Both the position numbers and the translations under genes were made by a program. A model generated the notes under the pieces. It did no database searches and was not told where the DNA came from. It saw only the letters and a program-made list of their open reading frames with translations. 64,000 nucleotides of DNA, from assembly GCA_964019415.1 (NCBI GenBank), contig OZ025881.1, positions 5,279,517 to 5,343,516 of the forward strand, written 5' to 3'. This stretch comes from Ianthella basta. Its lineage: Eukaryota; Porifera; Demospongiae; Verongiida; Ianthellidae. How positions within the stretch are numbered: the first letter of the stretch is position 1; each line of letters starts with the position of its first letter. Below, piece after piece: positions 1-20,200 of the stretch.

Positions 1-83
1 TTGTCCATTAGAGGAGTTTCGCTTGAACCGGCGCCAAAGACGACGAAACTCTTAAAAACCTCAGCCAACTGTGCTTCGCCCAT
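1..83 (-). CDS. TPPP/p25-alpha family protein, first coding exon (partial)
   Basis: Reading the minus strand from an ATG at 83-81 gives 27 codons plus 2 nt that run off the window edge. The peptide starts MGEAQLAEVFKSF and continues VVFGAG to LMD. This matches the N-terminus of tubulin polymerization-promoting proteins, where a short acidic start leads into an LEE-x-F-K-x-F helix and a Gly/Ser-rich FG(x)G loop before an M-D/N-G-K motif. Members of the family bind and bundle microtubules in the cytoplasm. Only the N-terminal fragment is visible, so the call rests on about 25 residues and the exon end is unknown. The gene is divergent from the phosphatase gene that starts at 1116. Confidence 0.55.
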   Translation of the reverse strand, partial: MGEAQLAEVFKSFVVFGAGSSETPLMD

Positions 84-1115
84 GATGGTCACCAGGTGCT
101 TACCGACTCTTCACGCTTGCCTACTTACTCGCAATGACAAGTCAAACGTTAACGCTGATTGCCTGTGCATGAGCGGGGAGATAATTTCGTGGGAACACTC
201 CCCCTGTTAACTTGGGGAATTCACCAGGCTCATATGCCATATATAGCAACCCGTACGTGTCGTATGTGTGTGGCATGGGTAACCGGTACGGGGGTCCATG
301 TCATTATTTTTAGATAGATAGATATTTTATTTGTCATCAGGAGACGAGTGCTGCCTCACATCGGATTTTCATGCAGGTCCTGGAATTATGACTGTAGTAA
401 TTAAAGGTCCATGCCCTGGCAGACTGATACAGCCTATATTGTGTAACATGTAAAAAGCTAAACTAATGCAGTGCCCCATGTGCAGCTACAACCCACATGG
501 AGAATGTGCATCATGCTGAGATCATTCCTCCTCTTCAAATTTGCAAGTTGTTTCTGGCACTATCTATACTCTGTTAAAGTTTTGGTTCAGTGTCACTTTG
601 TTATGGTATATTACAATACTATGACACATTACATTGTATATAATACAGCTATGGCAATGGAGTGCAGCATGACTGATTCTTGGTCTGATTTCCCAAGTGA
701 TATGCGTATCTCCTCAATCTTTGCTCAGAGCTGGTATAGCACTATAGCTATAGGAAGGCAGAGCCCCTATAGCCTCACTGAGTCAGCCTACAATAGTTTA
801 GCGGGAGAAAAAACACCATCCCACTGTCACTATCTCTGCCTCACATGTAGCTAGTGCATACGTACAACCATAGTGTCTATGGAACAACCGTGCAATGCAT
901 GGATGTCTGGTAGCGGGCCAAATTTCGTGTGGTTGCAGCAGGCGCGGGTCAAATATTTCGATTTGGACACGGGGGAATCCGGATCAAAATATCGTCGCAG
1001 GACACGCCCCTTATGTAACTCGGGGAAATCACCCCTAGATGCGTCAGCTTTTGGGTGTGTGTGCTGGTGCGATTTGATTCTCGTTAGAGCGTTAAACTTA
1101 AGCAATTACTTGGAA
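84..1115. other. Intergenic region between two divergent genes
   Basis: No convincing coding exon is visible. The stretch nearest the phosphatase start (about 870-1110) is richer in CG dinucleotides than the middle part, as expected near a promoter, but no TATA box or other defined site could be assigned. The open frames here have no recognisable composition or motif. Confidence 0.4.
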
Positions 1116-3999
1116 ATGGGCAACCAAATGGATAAAGTGGGTTACGTATGAGTGACATGTGCAGTATTTGTTTAGATGGGGTGACGATAAGTTAAAGTGA
1201 CAACTTCATTCACTGCGTTTCATTTATTTCCACTGACTGTTGCGCGCCAGGTGATTCCGGGGCTGTACGTCGGAAGGTGCCCAAGTGAGTTGCTGAGTGC
1301 ACAGTATATACATTGGTGATGTGGTCATGTGTGAACTGTTGCTGTCATTCATCAACTGTTCTGACAGAAGGATTGGCCGTATTTTGCACGTATGCTGTAG
1401 CAGAGTAGGCATATATACGTACGTATCTTACTTGTGTTGCCTACTGTGGCTACCACTCATGCATGCAAAATCAGCCACATGGATGGGCTGTGATAGATTG
1501 AAGCCAGGCCGGTGGTGAGGTCTTGGTGCAGGTGTATGTAGCACTAACCCTTGCCTTGTTTAGGATGTGTGATGGTACCTGTATTATGCTGTGCCTGCTT
1601 TCCTTGCCTCCTGTCCAGATGACACCAAAGTGCTGATTGAGAACAACATCACTCATATCCTCTCTGTCCACGATGATGCTAAGCCAAACTTCAACGTGAG
1701 CCTCTGCACCAACATATGTTTATTGCTGTATCAATATGTCATCCTATGCTGTCATTATTCTCATGTTATGCATGTGCAGGGTTACACATACAAGTGTGTC
1801 CAGGTGTCTGACACTCCAGGAGCACATATGTGAGTGCAGCACTGTCTGCTTGAGTTCTAGCAGCGTTGGGTCCTGTTAGTATGGCCAAAGTCAGTGCGCG
1901 CATGGTGTGTACCAGCTACATATGCTGTGGACCATCAGAGTAATGGGTTTATGTATGAGTACTTGCAGTGTTCTTACTACTCATGACTTTGTGCTATGTG
2001 GGTGTGAGCCAAGTGTTCTCATCTTGTTTCAACAGAAGCCATTTCTTTGAGGAATGTATCGAGTTTGTCCATGACTGCCGGTAGGTGCTGTGAGGGCGCA
2101 CTACAAAGCACGTGCCTCAATAGTGCTCGTATTTGTGTCTGCATTTGTGCATGGTATATTGGGTCACTGGCTCTTCCATGCATTTGCTTGCACCATGCCC
2201 GCTCAGTGTGTATAACAACAAAGTACTCAACGATAAGTAATCCATTACCACTTTAACTTCATCTCACAACAGTACATTGGAGACATTCTCCCACCACAAG
2301 GTATACTATTGCAACAGCTAAACCTTGTAGCAAAGTAGTCAGGCGTCGCGTGACCCCTCCTCACGGAAGGGTCAGGTTAAGTCTAATACATTGACTTGTC
2401 CATGCAGAATGCAATTATGCGCTGTGGAATGTAATTATTGTGCAACATTATGCCTCGTTTGTGGCCGCGACACTTACCTGATCTTTCATTATAGCCGTCA
2501 AAGGAGTGACAGCAAAGACTATCGATTTCCCTTCGACCGGCAACACCAGGACGAACACTATCAGCGGGCACGCGTAGCACAGGCTCTTGCCGAAGCCGGT
2601 CGGCAAAACAGCGAAAACATCTCTCACAGAAACGATGCCAGACACGACCTGAAGTTGCTCTGGCTTCATGGTAGAATAACCAAGGCGCTGGATGGCTTCT
2701 GTCGCAGCGTATAACACTCTCTGGTCCATGCTCTGGTCTGCTGCCATTTGCGAACACGCGAGCGATAAATACTTCAAACCTTTCCTGCAATCTGATTGGG
2801 CACGCAACCATTGTGGCATGCTGCACAAGTCTTGAAAAGTCCTGCACAAGTCAATGTATTAGACTTAACTTGACCCTTCCGCGAGGAGGGGTCACGTGAT
2901 GCCTGACTAGTAGCAAAGGCCATTGTTAAGGGTCTAGTGTGCAAGTGCATACATAAGCTGTATACTATTCATTTCCTAATTCCACTCTGTGTGTGTGTGT
3001 AGGTCCAACGGTGGCTCAGTCTTGATTCACTGGTGAGTGTAGTGACAAGTGTGCTACGTGTACATTGCAGATCACTGACAGCACATCTGACATTGTGGCT
3101 GCAGTGCCCCTCTGTGATCACTCCACACGCCGTGTGACATGTGGTGACTGGTGGTAGCTACGGCACACTTGCTGCACATGGTTCAATAGCAGACCATCAT
3201 ACAGTCTAGTCTCGCGTAGCCATACTGCCATTTTGGTCAGACTCCGCCCTCCCAATAGGAGAGAGGAGTGGAGTCCGAGTACAATGGTAGCTGGCCACAC
3301 AAGGCGACATACAATCCTTTACTTACATCTTTGTTGGATGTGTACCCCTCTTCAGCATGGCTGGTATATCGAGAGCAGTGACTATGACATCTGTGTATCT
3401 GATGGCCATATCCTGCCTGGGACACAGGGAAGCACTACGGGTGGTCAAACACTGCAGGCCTATTGCAGCACCCAACTCAGGATTCACTTCCCAACTGGCT
3501 GATTTTGAATTCAAGAGACTACCTGAGGTACGTATGCCACTCGTGTATGTATGTGGTGGTAGCTGATGCAGTGCTGAGGAGTGTGCCCAGTGCATCTTCC
3601 AGTACCGGTCTGCTTTGTACGATGCACTAAGTCGTATGAAGGGACCGGTTCTCCACTGGTACACCCGTGAGGCTGAGATGTGGGTTCTCTGAGTCTATCA
3701 CCATGTATTTGACGCACCCTATGCCATGGTTGTATGAAGTAAAAGAGTGTATTTTCCATTCACTGCACATCTACAGCTCACAGGTGGCATGCTACCTACC
3801 CCCTGTCATATGCATACTGTATTTATCAATCCTCCCTTGTTCAATGATGCCGATATTGTTACTGTGTGTGTATGCTGATAACACACAGGTGAGGCAGAAG
3901 CTTAAGCAGCAGTATTCAAAGTATGATTTTGCCAAAGACAACGAACAGTTGCAGGAGATCTTGCAAGCTGCTGAGGAGAAACGAAGGGAGTCATCATAA
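1116..3999 (+). CDS. DUSP22: Dual-specificity phosphatase, DUSP22/DUSP15-like (8 exons, 179 aa)
   Basis: Exons read as 1116-1136, 1251-1284, 1619-1695, 1780-1829, 2036-2080, 3003-3032, 3356-3527 and 3889-3999. All introns are GT-AG, the phases join without a break, and the sum is 540 nt. The protein starts MGNQMDKVIPGLYVG, very like the MGNGMNKILPGLYIG start of DUSP22/15, with Gly2 available for N-myristoylation. NITHILSVHD, the acid-loop region (SDTPGAH) and HFFEECIEFVHDCR follow. The catalytic loop is HCMAGISRAVT (HC-x5-R, with Cys and Arg present) and is split by intron 6 inside the Cys codon. The C-terminal tail is Lys/Glu-rich. The length matches DUSP22 (about 184 aa). The family dephosphorylates Tyr and Ser/Thr in MAPK/JNK-type signalling. 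DUSP22 and DUSP15 cannot be told apart here. A TIR element lies in intron 5. Confidence 0.9.
2336..2909. mobile_element. Non-autonomous TIR transposon carrying a RecQ helicase fragment
   Basis: Near-identical terminal inverted repeats of about 65 bp bound this 574-bp element; the outer ends read TAGTCAGGC and GCCTGACTA. It is flanked by a 9-bp direct repeat GTAGCAAAG at 2327-2335 and 2910-2918, read as the target-site duplication. A 9-bp duplication with long TIRs fits Mutator-like (MULE) elements, which are known to capture gene pieces, although an 8-bp family plus one chance match is possible. There is no transposase. The interior holds a piece of a RecQ-type helicase on the minus strand. 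The element sits in DUSP intron 5 and does not touch exons. Confidence 0.75.
2448..2849 (-). pseudogene. Captured RecQ-like helicase fragment inside the TIR element
   Basis: A 133-codon open frame on the minus strand contains RecQ-family features in order. These are a motif-0-like stretch (LGYSTMKPEQ), Walker A (VLPTGFGKSL) and motif Ia (VTPLTAIMKDQV). Motifs II to VI, the RQC and HRDC domains are absent, so this is not a working helicase. Directly after the MKDQ codons the sequence reads GTAAGT (minus strand, 2477-2472), an intact-looking splice donor. That suggests the piece was copied from genomic DNA with its exon border. Similar RecQ-like frames are abundant in many invertebrate genomes, so the source may be another repeat. 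Confidence 0.7.
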
Positions 4000-4599
4000 A
4001 AGGGAGGTGAGTGGGTTGGGCCTACAAAATCTTTGTCCATTACAAGCCAATGGGTTGAAGTGTTCCAGCTTCAGTGAGCTGTACACAGAGTGTTTGACCT
4101 GGATTCACTGTACTCTGCCTCCACATGTACAGTATCCACAATCCCCTATACAGTAATTGAAATTCTTCACTCTAGTGTGATATGCCGACTACCTTCTCTG
4201 TAGGAAGCATCTCTGGCAAGGACCCCAACAAGCAATTTCTGAATGTCATTGCTGTTTTGGCAATGTATTTATGCATGCACTGTAAATAGTGTGAACAGCA
4301 CTGTTATAATAAGTTATAGGTATGTATGACATTGCGGTATAGTGTGCATGGTGCATATCTGTGTGTTGAGCATACCACTGAATCAGATTTGGAGCTCCAT
4401 AGTGTTGTCCATATTGAAATGCATTTGAGGGCATACTCACGTAAATGTGATCTCGATGCATAAGGATGCACAGGATATATATAGCAGTACCACATATGAA
4501 TGAGAAAAGAGCAGCATCTTTGAATAAAACCTCCAGCTACGTATATAGCAATGGTTATAAAATGGTTATAAAATCTAGCTTTTGCAATAATGCTGCTGT
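4000..4599. other. Intergenic, tail-to-tail; possible DUSP 3' UTR
   Basis: The two flanking genes converge here. An AATAAA lies near 4523 on the plus strand and could serve as the poly(A) signal for the phosphatase gene, giving a 3' UTR of about 0.5 kb. No coding exon is evident. Confidence 0.4.
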
Positions 4600-5399
4600 C
4601 TACTTGTCCTTGGACTTGGGTGTTGTCAGCACGTGGAGAATCACACCCAGTCCCACGCCAAAAGCGGCTCCGTAGAACCCACCTTGTAGGCGTGGTTTCA
4701 AGAGTGCCGCCCCCAACCCTGCCCCCACCGCAGCTCCGATCTCACTGAACTTGTCAGTCCTGTTCTGCAGTTTGCTGTACCTCAGCCGGTAGGCACGGTC
4801 GTAGATGCCAATGGGCTCGGCCTTGCGAAGAACCATGTAGCAGGCCAGGAATCCGAGCGGAGGGCCAACAAGGAACTGAATAGTGATGCATGACAACGAG
4901 AAAATTACGCAACAATTCATTAAACAAACATGGCACATGCAAAGAGTAAAGCCACCAATAGCTGTATACGTGGGTACTAGCTTGACAGGTACCACTGGGC
5001 GCATCACCCACTGTATGCGTACGAACACCAACACGGTCATGGTACGCGTGCATGCGCCATGTACCAGCTCGGCGGAACTGCCTTTGCAATTGGCCGACTG
5101 CTCACCGTGCCGATCCCTGTGGCGCGTCCTGCTCGCATGAGTATGTCCATACCGCGCGCACCCCGCCAGTACACGACCAGAGGAGAGACTGCCATGGAGA
5201 CAAGAGAGCACAATTGCATTCCCTTCTTTTCCGTGTGCCAGTACACCTCTAGGGACGCGTGCGGAATAGGCTCGTCCACGTCTTCGGCTGTCAGTTCCTT
5301 ATTGAGTTCTGGCTCTGTTTTCTGGACCTCTGCCTCTGCCACTTTAGCATCTGTGTCAGGTTTCTTGGTGTCTGGATTGGACTCTGGTACCGTCGTCAT
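4600..5399 (-). CDS. Small glycine-rich multi-pass membrane protein, function unknown (2 exons, 189 aa)
   Basis: Exon 1 is 5399-5106 (donor GTGAGC on minus) and exon 2 is 4875-4600 (acceptor TTCAG); the phase is 0 and the frame is unbroken. The N-terminal 45 residues are acidic and rich in Lys, Glu and Pro and look disordered. After this come a hydrophobic stretch (LCSLVSMAVSPLVVYW), a second around the exon junction (FLVGPPLGFLACYMVL), and two glycine-zipper-like segments near the C-terminus (GAAVGAGLGAAL and GAAFGVGLGVIL). The tail ends KSKDK. The glycine zippers and small size resemble mitochondrial inner-membrane proteins, but no family was recognised with confidence and localisation is inference. 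It is divergent from the DDX27 gene with 107 bp between the start codons. Confidence 0.75.
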
Positions 5400-5506
5400 C
5401 TTGCAAAAATAAAGTTGCTACTTACAACGACTCGAGATCCGTTGCCCACCGAAGAGAGCGATTAGGCTTTAACCAGTGTTAACGCGAGAACACGCAGACA
5501 ATTAAA
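5400..5506. promoter_or_regulatory. Compact head-to-head promoter region
   Basis: Only 107 bp separate the start codon of the membrane-protein gene (minus) from that of the DDX27 gene (plus), so both promoters and 5' UTRs must overlap here or extend into coding sequence. No TATA box is seen. The segment carries several CG dinucleotides, in line with a TATA-less housekeeping promoter. Confidence 0.55.
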
Positions 5507-15243
<9,737 letters not shown>

Positions 15244-15605
15244 GGTCTGCATTTCTGGACCTGTTGGTACAGACAGCACAAGAAGAATCGATGACATGGC
15301 ACTGCATGTGTGTATTTATGCTCAAAAGTTAAAGACTGACATGGACAGCTGTTACTTTATTTAGTTTGAAATTCTGGCATGTTGTCTATCTATGGACAGT
15401 GTAACTAGCACTGGTGTGTCAACTGCCGCATTTTGCACCAGAACTCAAGTTGGTTCTCAGCGAAGAGACAAGAATAATATTACTGGGAGGCCTAGGCTCA
15501 TTGCTCTATAATTTACAGTCTCGCGTAGCCTAACGGTAATATTATTTCATTGTCCCTACTCAGTATTCTAATGGCAGTAATGAAATGCATTTAAATTAAA
15601 ACCAC

Positions 15606-15633
15606 TTAGCCTCGCGTATATACGCGAGGCTAA
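15606..15633. repeat. 28-bp perfect palindrome upstream of the ubiquitin gene
   Basis: TTAGCCTCGCGTAT is followed directly by its exact reverse complement. Related CTCGCGTAGCC strings occur near 3211 and 15519, so this is probably a small dispersed repeat rather than an operator. Confidence 0.6.
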
Positions 15634-15675
15634 ACACCATGCACTCATCGATCCTGCCGCCATTTTGTTTTAGCA

Positions 15676-15682
15676 TATAAAA
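15676..15682 (+). promoter_or_regulatory. Putative TATA box of the ubiquitin gene
   Basis: TATAAAA lies 68 bp before the chosen ATG at 15750, so initiation about 30 bp downstream would give a 5' UTR of roughly 40 nt. The presence of a promoter argues against the copy being a plain processed retrocopy. Confidence 0.5.
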
Positions 15683-15749
15683 TGGATGCCAGCTACGCGC
15701 GACTACACTTTTTCTGTGCTTGAACCTTCAGTTCTATATTATCGTGAAA

Positions 15750-16211
15750 ATGCACATCTTCATCAAGATGCTGACTGGAAAGACTATTGGCCTTGAGCTT
15801 CAGCCAAGCGATTCCGTTGAGTATGTGAAGGCCAAGATCTACGACAAGGAAGGTATCCCCCCTGACCAGCAGCGCCTCATCTTTGCGGGTTCGCAGCTTG
15901 AAAATGGCCACACTCTGAGCGACTACAACATTCAGAAGGAGTCGACTCTTCATTTGGAGGTGCGCCTGCTCGGTGGCATGCAGATCTTTGTCAAGACCCT
16001 GACAGGTAGGACCATCACCCTTGAGGTTGAGCCAAGTGACTCCATTGAGAATGTGAAGGCCAAGATCCAGGACAAGGAGGGTATTCACCCAGACCAGCAG
16101 CGCCTCATCTTTGCTAGCAAGCAGCTTGAAGATGGCTGCACTCTGAGCGACTACAACATTCAGAAGGACTCAACCCTTCACTTGGTACTGTGTCTGTGTG
16201 GCGGCCAGTAA
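15750..16211 (+). CDS. Diverged two-unit ubiquitin gene (153 aa, intronless)
   Basis: Two 76-residue ubiquitin units are fused head to tail, the first ending LLGGM and the second ending CLCGG plus a terminal Gln. Against standard ubiquitin the first unit carries Q2H, T7M, T14G, N25Y, Q31Y, K48S and R74L. The second carries K11R, P37H, G47S, R54C, R72C and R74C. The C-terminal RLRGG needed by E1 and deubiquitinases is thus altered in both units, and the first cannot form K48 chains. The frame is fully open. The start at MHIFIK (15750) was chosen over the upstream in-frame ATG because it aligns with ubiquitin Met1. The change pattern suggests a decaying copy or a specialised ubiquitin-like protein. 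It lies tail-to-tail with an FMO pseudogene. Confidence 0.85.
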   Translation: MHIFIKMLTGKTIGLELQPSDSVEYVKAKIYDKEGIPPDQQRLIFAGSQLENGHTLSDYNIQKESTLHLEVRLLGGMQIFVKTLTGRTITLEVEPSDSIENVKAKIQDKEGIHPDQQRLIFASKQLEDGCTLSDYNIQKDSTLHLVLCLCGGQ

Positions 16212-16454
16212 TGCACTGAACTGAGAACTGTTGCAGTGTGTAGTGTAACTGTACCATGCACTTGTTTTCTATTTGTCATGCATTTAAATAGTATATTAAT
16301 AGGCTACTGTATATAAATTATACCTAGCATTTGATACCTATAGCTAGTCATTAATTTTGTATATATGCCATAATATCATGGTCTGAACACTTAGCTTAAT
16401 AGCTACATGAATATGTTACATTTTAACATTCACCAGCATTTCGAGCAGTACTGA

Positions 16455-16798
16455 TCAATCAATTTTCCCATCTTTTGGCATCGATGTAGTTCTCTTTCTT
16501 GTATAGTGTATGAGGTTGTATGCCCTCTGCCTCTGCACCTCCTCGGATGGAATGGGAGAACCCCTTGCCAGTTTGGCCAACTCTGCAGCATATATAGGCC
16601 CACTGCATGGGGCAAAGTAAGTGTGCCTGACGAACTGTCATCCCGGATGCCAGTCTGTCTCTATTCTCTTTCGGATACTTCTATCACTTCTGCTGATGCA
16701 GGGAGGGTCTTATCCCCAAACCAAACCGAGAGAACCCAAACCCTGCCTTTGAAGTCGACTATGCTTTACACTGACTGCAGACAAGGCTGGAAAGAGTG
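16455..16798 (-). pseudogene. FMO exon 3 pseudogene with a large internal deletion
   Basis: The minus strand reads the start of FMO exon 3 (CCAGCC...CTGCAGTCAGTG, the QPxLQTVQG region). After a deletion of roughly 450 bp it jumps to the WVLSVWFGDKTLP region and runs to the C-terminal motif (NLIHY, KENY, DAKRWEN). Several frameshifts and a stop break the frame. The 3' flank (16290-16450) matches the 3' flank of FMO gene A (36640-36850), so this is a genomic duplicate and not a retrocopy. Confidence 0.85.
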
Positions 16799-16799
16799 C

Positions 16800-17820
16800 C
16801 TGTATTAGGCAACAGTAATTAAGGATAGAGAGATGAAGACAAGCAAGAAACAGAGGCCGATAATCTCAAAATGAAGGCACGCAATGGAAACAGGACATAT
16901 ATTGATCACATCAATGCGACAGTTATGGTGCTACCTGAACTTAATTCTGTATGAAAACTGCTGCATTTTGTTTGTGCAGGAATGTATACAGTGCAAGTTG
17001 ATAATTATTGAAATACAGATCTATATAGGGTCAATACAACTGCATGGTTCCAGTCTTGTAACCACAGTCAGGGACTGCACTATTCATTTAATAGTAGACT
17101 GCTACAGCCCATTCAGGAGTTTCTATAGCTAGTAGGAGAACCTCATGCAGGTGGTGAAGAAGGAACACATTGTCAAGGAAAAGGATTGTAGGAGTGACCA
17201 CATTAAACCCTACCAAATGTAGCAGTGCATGGTGTATTTGAACATTAAATTTTCATTGCAGACATGCAATGATGAGCACTGCACTATGTATCTTTCCTTA
17301 ACTGTTTCTAACCTAGTAATGCCAGTAGAGTATACATAATTATAGAATGAGACACTGGCTAGGTAGATCATCGGACAGTGTCCTCAAATATGCAGTTGGC
17401 AAATTCAGCTTATGTCCTCACAAGGCAACATGCATCACACATAATAATTATTATTATATCCAACTTGCCCTCGTTTGCATTATACATAAGACACATGGAT
17501 GTCAGCCATTTCCTTGTGACAGCACGAATCAAGTGGACTTGGCTTCTTTAGCACCCCACAAATTCCAACATATAGACAAACATACAGGTCCGGTATTTGT
17601 CAGCAGTCTGAGCATAGACTTAGACCAGACTATATGCAGTCTATAGTTACTTCTCAAACATTTTGCAATTTCATGCCAAAATCTAGAATGCAGCAGTCAC
17701 TACATGCATGCAAACTCATGTGTTAAGCTACTATACTGCTGTATGTATATTTGTGTGTGCATGTGGTAGAATGAAAATATACTGTGAGGTATATAATTAT
17801 ATGCACATTTGTATGTTGTT
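16800..17820. other. Non-coding stretch
   Basis: AT-rich DNA with no recognised exon, repeat boundary or RNA gene. Confidence 0.4.
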
Positions 17821-18254
17821 AGTATTGTTCTAGCTATGATGTACGTGAGGCTGCAAGCCACTTACAGGCATAAGAACAGAATGGGGGACATTTTGTGTAC
17901 AGTAAGCTGCATGATAGTGAAAATGCATGACAGCGGATGGAGCCCACTTACTTTGTAATGGTTGTATATATGCAGCCATAGTTGTACTGCATGTGCAGGC
18001 TCTTGCATGCAGGTCAGTACGTTTAGAGAAGACATCTATGGGTTTCAGATATTCTTTGCTGCCCTCACTGTGGCTGCTTCAAATAACCCCTGAGTAGCAA
18101 TATAGCTACCTTACAACCATCCCAAAGTAAGTGGGCTCCATCAGCTGTCATGCCTCTTCACTATCAGCTTATTGTACACAAATAGCCCTCCATTCTGTTC
18201 ATGCCTGTATAAATTGCTTGCATGCCTCACATACACCATAGCTAGAACAGTACT
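17821..18254. repeat. Foldback element, about 434 bp
   Basis: Arms of about 130 bp are inverted around a central spacer. The left arm begins AGTATTGTTCTAGCTATG and includes ATGACAGC and GGAGCCCACTTACTTTG. The right arm repeats these in reverse complement and ends near GCTAGAACAGTACT. There is no open frame, consistent with a MITE. Confidence 0.8.
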
Positions 18255-18299
18255 ATACCTTATATAAATTATGTGCATAAGGTATCAGAGAGTACGATA

Positions 18300-18900
18300 G
18301 TACTCTCTATGTAGGGATGGTACAGGGTGTTTCGAATTCACAATACATTGGTATAGGGACGAAATCGCGAAAAGCGTCGAAAACTGCCAAAACGAGGCTT
18401 CGTAGGGCTAAATACGAAATAATCATACACTAAACTGACCTGGAAGGCAAGCGAACGCGGTCTGTCGGCGAGAAAATGACACTCGAAAACATCCATTTTC
18501 GTCTTCATATTCTTTTTCTTCTTCTTCTTCTTCATATTCTTCTTCGCCAGCTGTAACTGACGAACAGAATTAGCTATCGAACTAATTCGAACACAAAACT
18601 ACTGAAAATTAACCGAGCTGTATTCTTTCGAAGTATAGGCTCCGAAAGCGTATTGTTCAGACTTTGGGGTTACCGAGTCTTTCGGGAGACGTTGCTACGC
18701 GGAAGACGCCGTTTTATGATGGCGTTGAAGAACGGCAGTTTTCCGCCTACTGTTCCTTCAGTTTCTGTCCAAAATCTAGCTATCACCGTCAGTAGGCCGT
18801 TTCAGGTGTATACGAGACAAGAGCTTAGGCCAAAGTTAGCTTGCGCGTCGTTTCAAAAGGTCATCCGTGGACCCGCCATTTTTAATTAGTACTCGGCTAA
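18300..18900. repeat. Diverged dispersed repeat, related to 43890-44280
   Basis: Segments such as CGAAAACTG-CCAAAACGAGGCTTCG, a TTCGTCTTC(A)TATTCTT pyrimidine run and a CAGCTGTAACTGACGAACAG block recur in the same order at 43890-44280 with heavy divergence. The type of element is unknown. Confidence 0.4.
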
Positions 18901-19069
18901 CTTCCGGTCACTGTTTCTAAGCTCTTAGGTGGGCTGGCACGGAAGCTAGGAGATAGCTGACACCTCGAGCTCCAGGATTACAGAAATAAGGTCCTATACT
19001 GTAACCTGCATGGATGTCCTCTAGTGGCACTTAGCATGTGCAGCTTGCACACCATAAAAAGTACAGAAA

Positions 19070-19331
19070 CTAGAAATAATAAAAATTTTCTACAAAAATA
19101 GCAAGGATGTAGGGATGGCACAAAAAGTACAGAAACAAGTAAAGGCTGTAACACAGTGGAGCATTAACCATCGTCCCTACATTCAAGTGTGTAGGACTAT
19201 AAGGTGCGACATTCTTGCATGTAGGGACAATGGTTAATGCTCCACTGTGTAACAGCCTTTACTTGTTTCTGTACTTTTTGTGCCATCCCTACATCCTTGC
19301 TCTTTTTGTGGAAAATTTTTATTATTTCTAG
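19070..19331. mobile_element. Foldback MITE, family member 1 (262 bp)
   Basis: The ends read CTAGAAATAATAAAAATTTTC and its reverse complement, and inversion continues almost to the centre. Characteristic internal strings are GTAGGGA, GGTTAATGCTCCACTGTG and CAGCCTTTACTTGTTTCTG. Two related copies lie at 44654-44823 (partial) and 45499-45773. No coding capacity is present. Confidence 0.85.
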
Positions 19332-19539
19332 TCTATATATTAATGTGCTTGTTCGACCGTCCATCCGTCCGACCGAGAAGATTAACACTTCTCCCGCAGC
19401 GTGCGTGCGTGCGATCCACGTGAAACTCCGGATTATTACGGGGCGACGTATGGAGAGTGTCATAAGGGGGTAGACTGAAGAGGAGTCGCTGGGCCCGAGG
19501 AGAGGGCCGCAAGAATTCCCTCCTTTAGGGAATAAGACG

Positions 19540-19680
19540 CCATGTTTTTCGCGGGCTACACTACAGGCAATGAAGGAGCGCCAGTTGCGTAGAAGCCCGC
19601 AGAAGGCGCGCTCCTTTGTGACTCGCTACACTAGAGGCAATGAAGGAGAGCCGTAGTGTAGAAGCCCGCAGAAGGCGGGC
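19540..19680. repeat. Two-copy tandem duplication of about 80-85 bp
   Basis: A unit containing GCTACACTA, GGCAATGAAGGAG and AGAAGCCCGCAGAAGGCG is present twice in tandem, the second copy directly at the start of the Arg/Glu-rich frame. Confidence 0.7.
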
Positions 19681-20200
19681 TCTTCCATATTATAATGTGA
19701 AAAGGAGAAGACAAAAGGACCTTGAGAGGGAGGCAGAGAGGAGCAGGAGGAGGAGGGAGGAGCAGCAAGATGCTGACAGGGAGAGGGAGGCAGAGAGGGG
19801 AAGGAGGAGGAGGGAGGAGCAGCAAGAAGCTGACAGGGAGAGGGAGGCAGAGAGGGGCAGGAGGAGGAGGGAGGAGCAGCAAGATGCTGACAGGGAGAGG
19901 GAGGCAGAGAGGAGCAGGAGGAGGAGGGAGGAGCAGCAAGATGCTGACCAGAGAAGGACAAGTGCAAGGGTGAGGCAGCAACAGAGAAGAGCTATTACAC
20001 CAGCTGTTACTGGGAGTGGCAGAATCTACCTGGGGCCCATGACTACAGTGTGCCACCATTGGAAACACCATCATAGAAGTGCTGTGGGAGGAGCACTGTC
20101 GTGGGATCACTGTCGTTGGAGGGCCGTCGCCACTGTGTGGCGGGTACTCGCTAGTGAATATGATTATACTTCCATTACTTGGGTTAACAGTGTTGAGTAA
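19640..20200 (+). CDS. Unrecognised Arg/Glu-rich repeat protein frame (186 codons)
   Basis: The frame starts MKESRSVEARRRR and holds four 57-bp (19-residue) tandem units with the core AERSRRRREEQQDAD (about residues 28-103, 19721-19948). A segment containing IYLGPMTTVCHH follows, with a Cys/His pattern. The N-terminal charged repeats plus a following Cys/His stretch vaguely recall the N-terminal parts of animal Helitron proteins, but no Rep or helicase motif follows. It may equally be a minisatellite that happens to be open. No neighbour supports a function. Confidence 0.3.
   Translation: MKESRSVEARRRRALPYYNVKRRRQKDLEREAERSRRRREEQQDADREREAERGRRRREEQQEADREREAERGRRRREEQQDADREREAERSRRRREEQQDADQRRTSARVRQQQRRAITPAVTGSGRIYLGPMTTVCHHWKHHHRSAVGGALSWDHCRWRAVATVWRVLASEYDYTSITWVNSVE

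Noticed and set aside
3061-3180. Alternative active-site exon of the phosphatase near 3090 (TRRVTC)
   Set aside because: It gives stops or breaks the HC-x5-R loop, whereas the exon at 3356 gives HCMAGISRAVT in phase.
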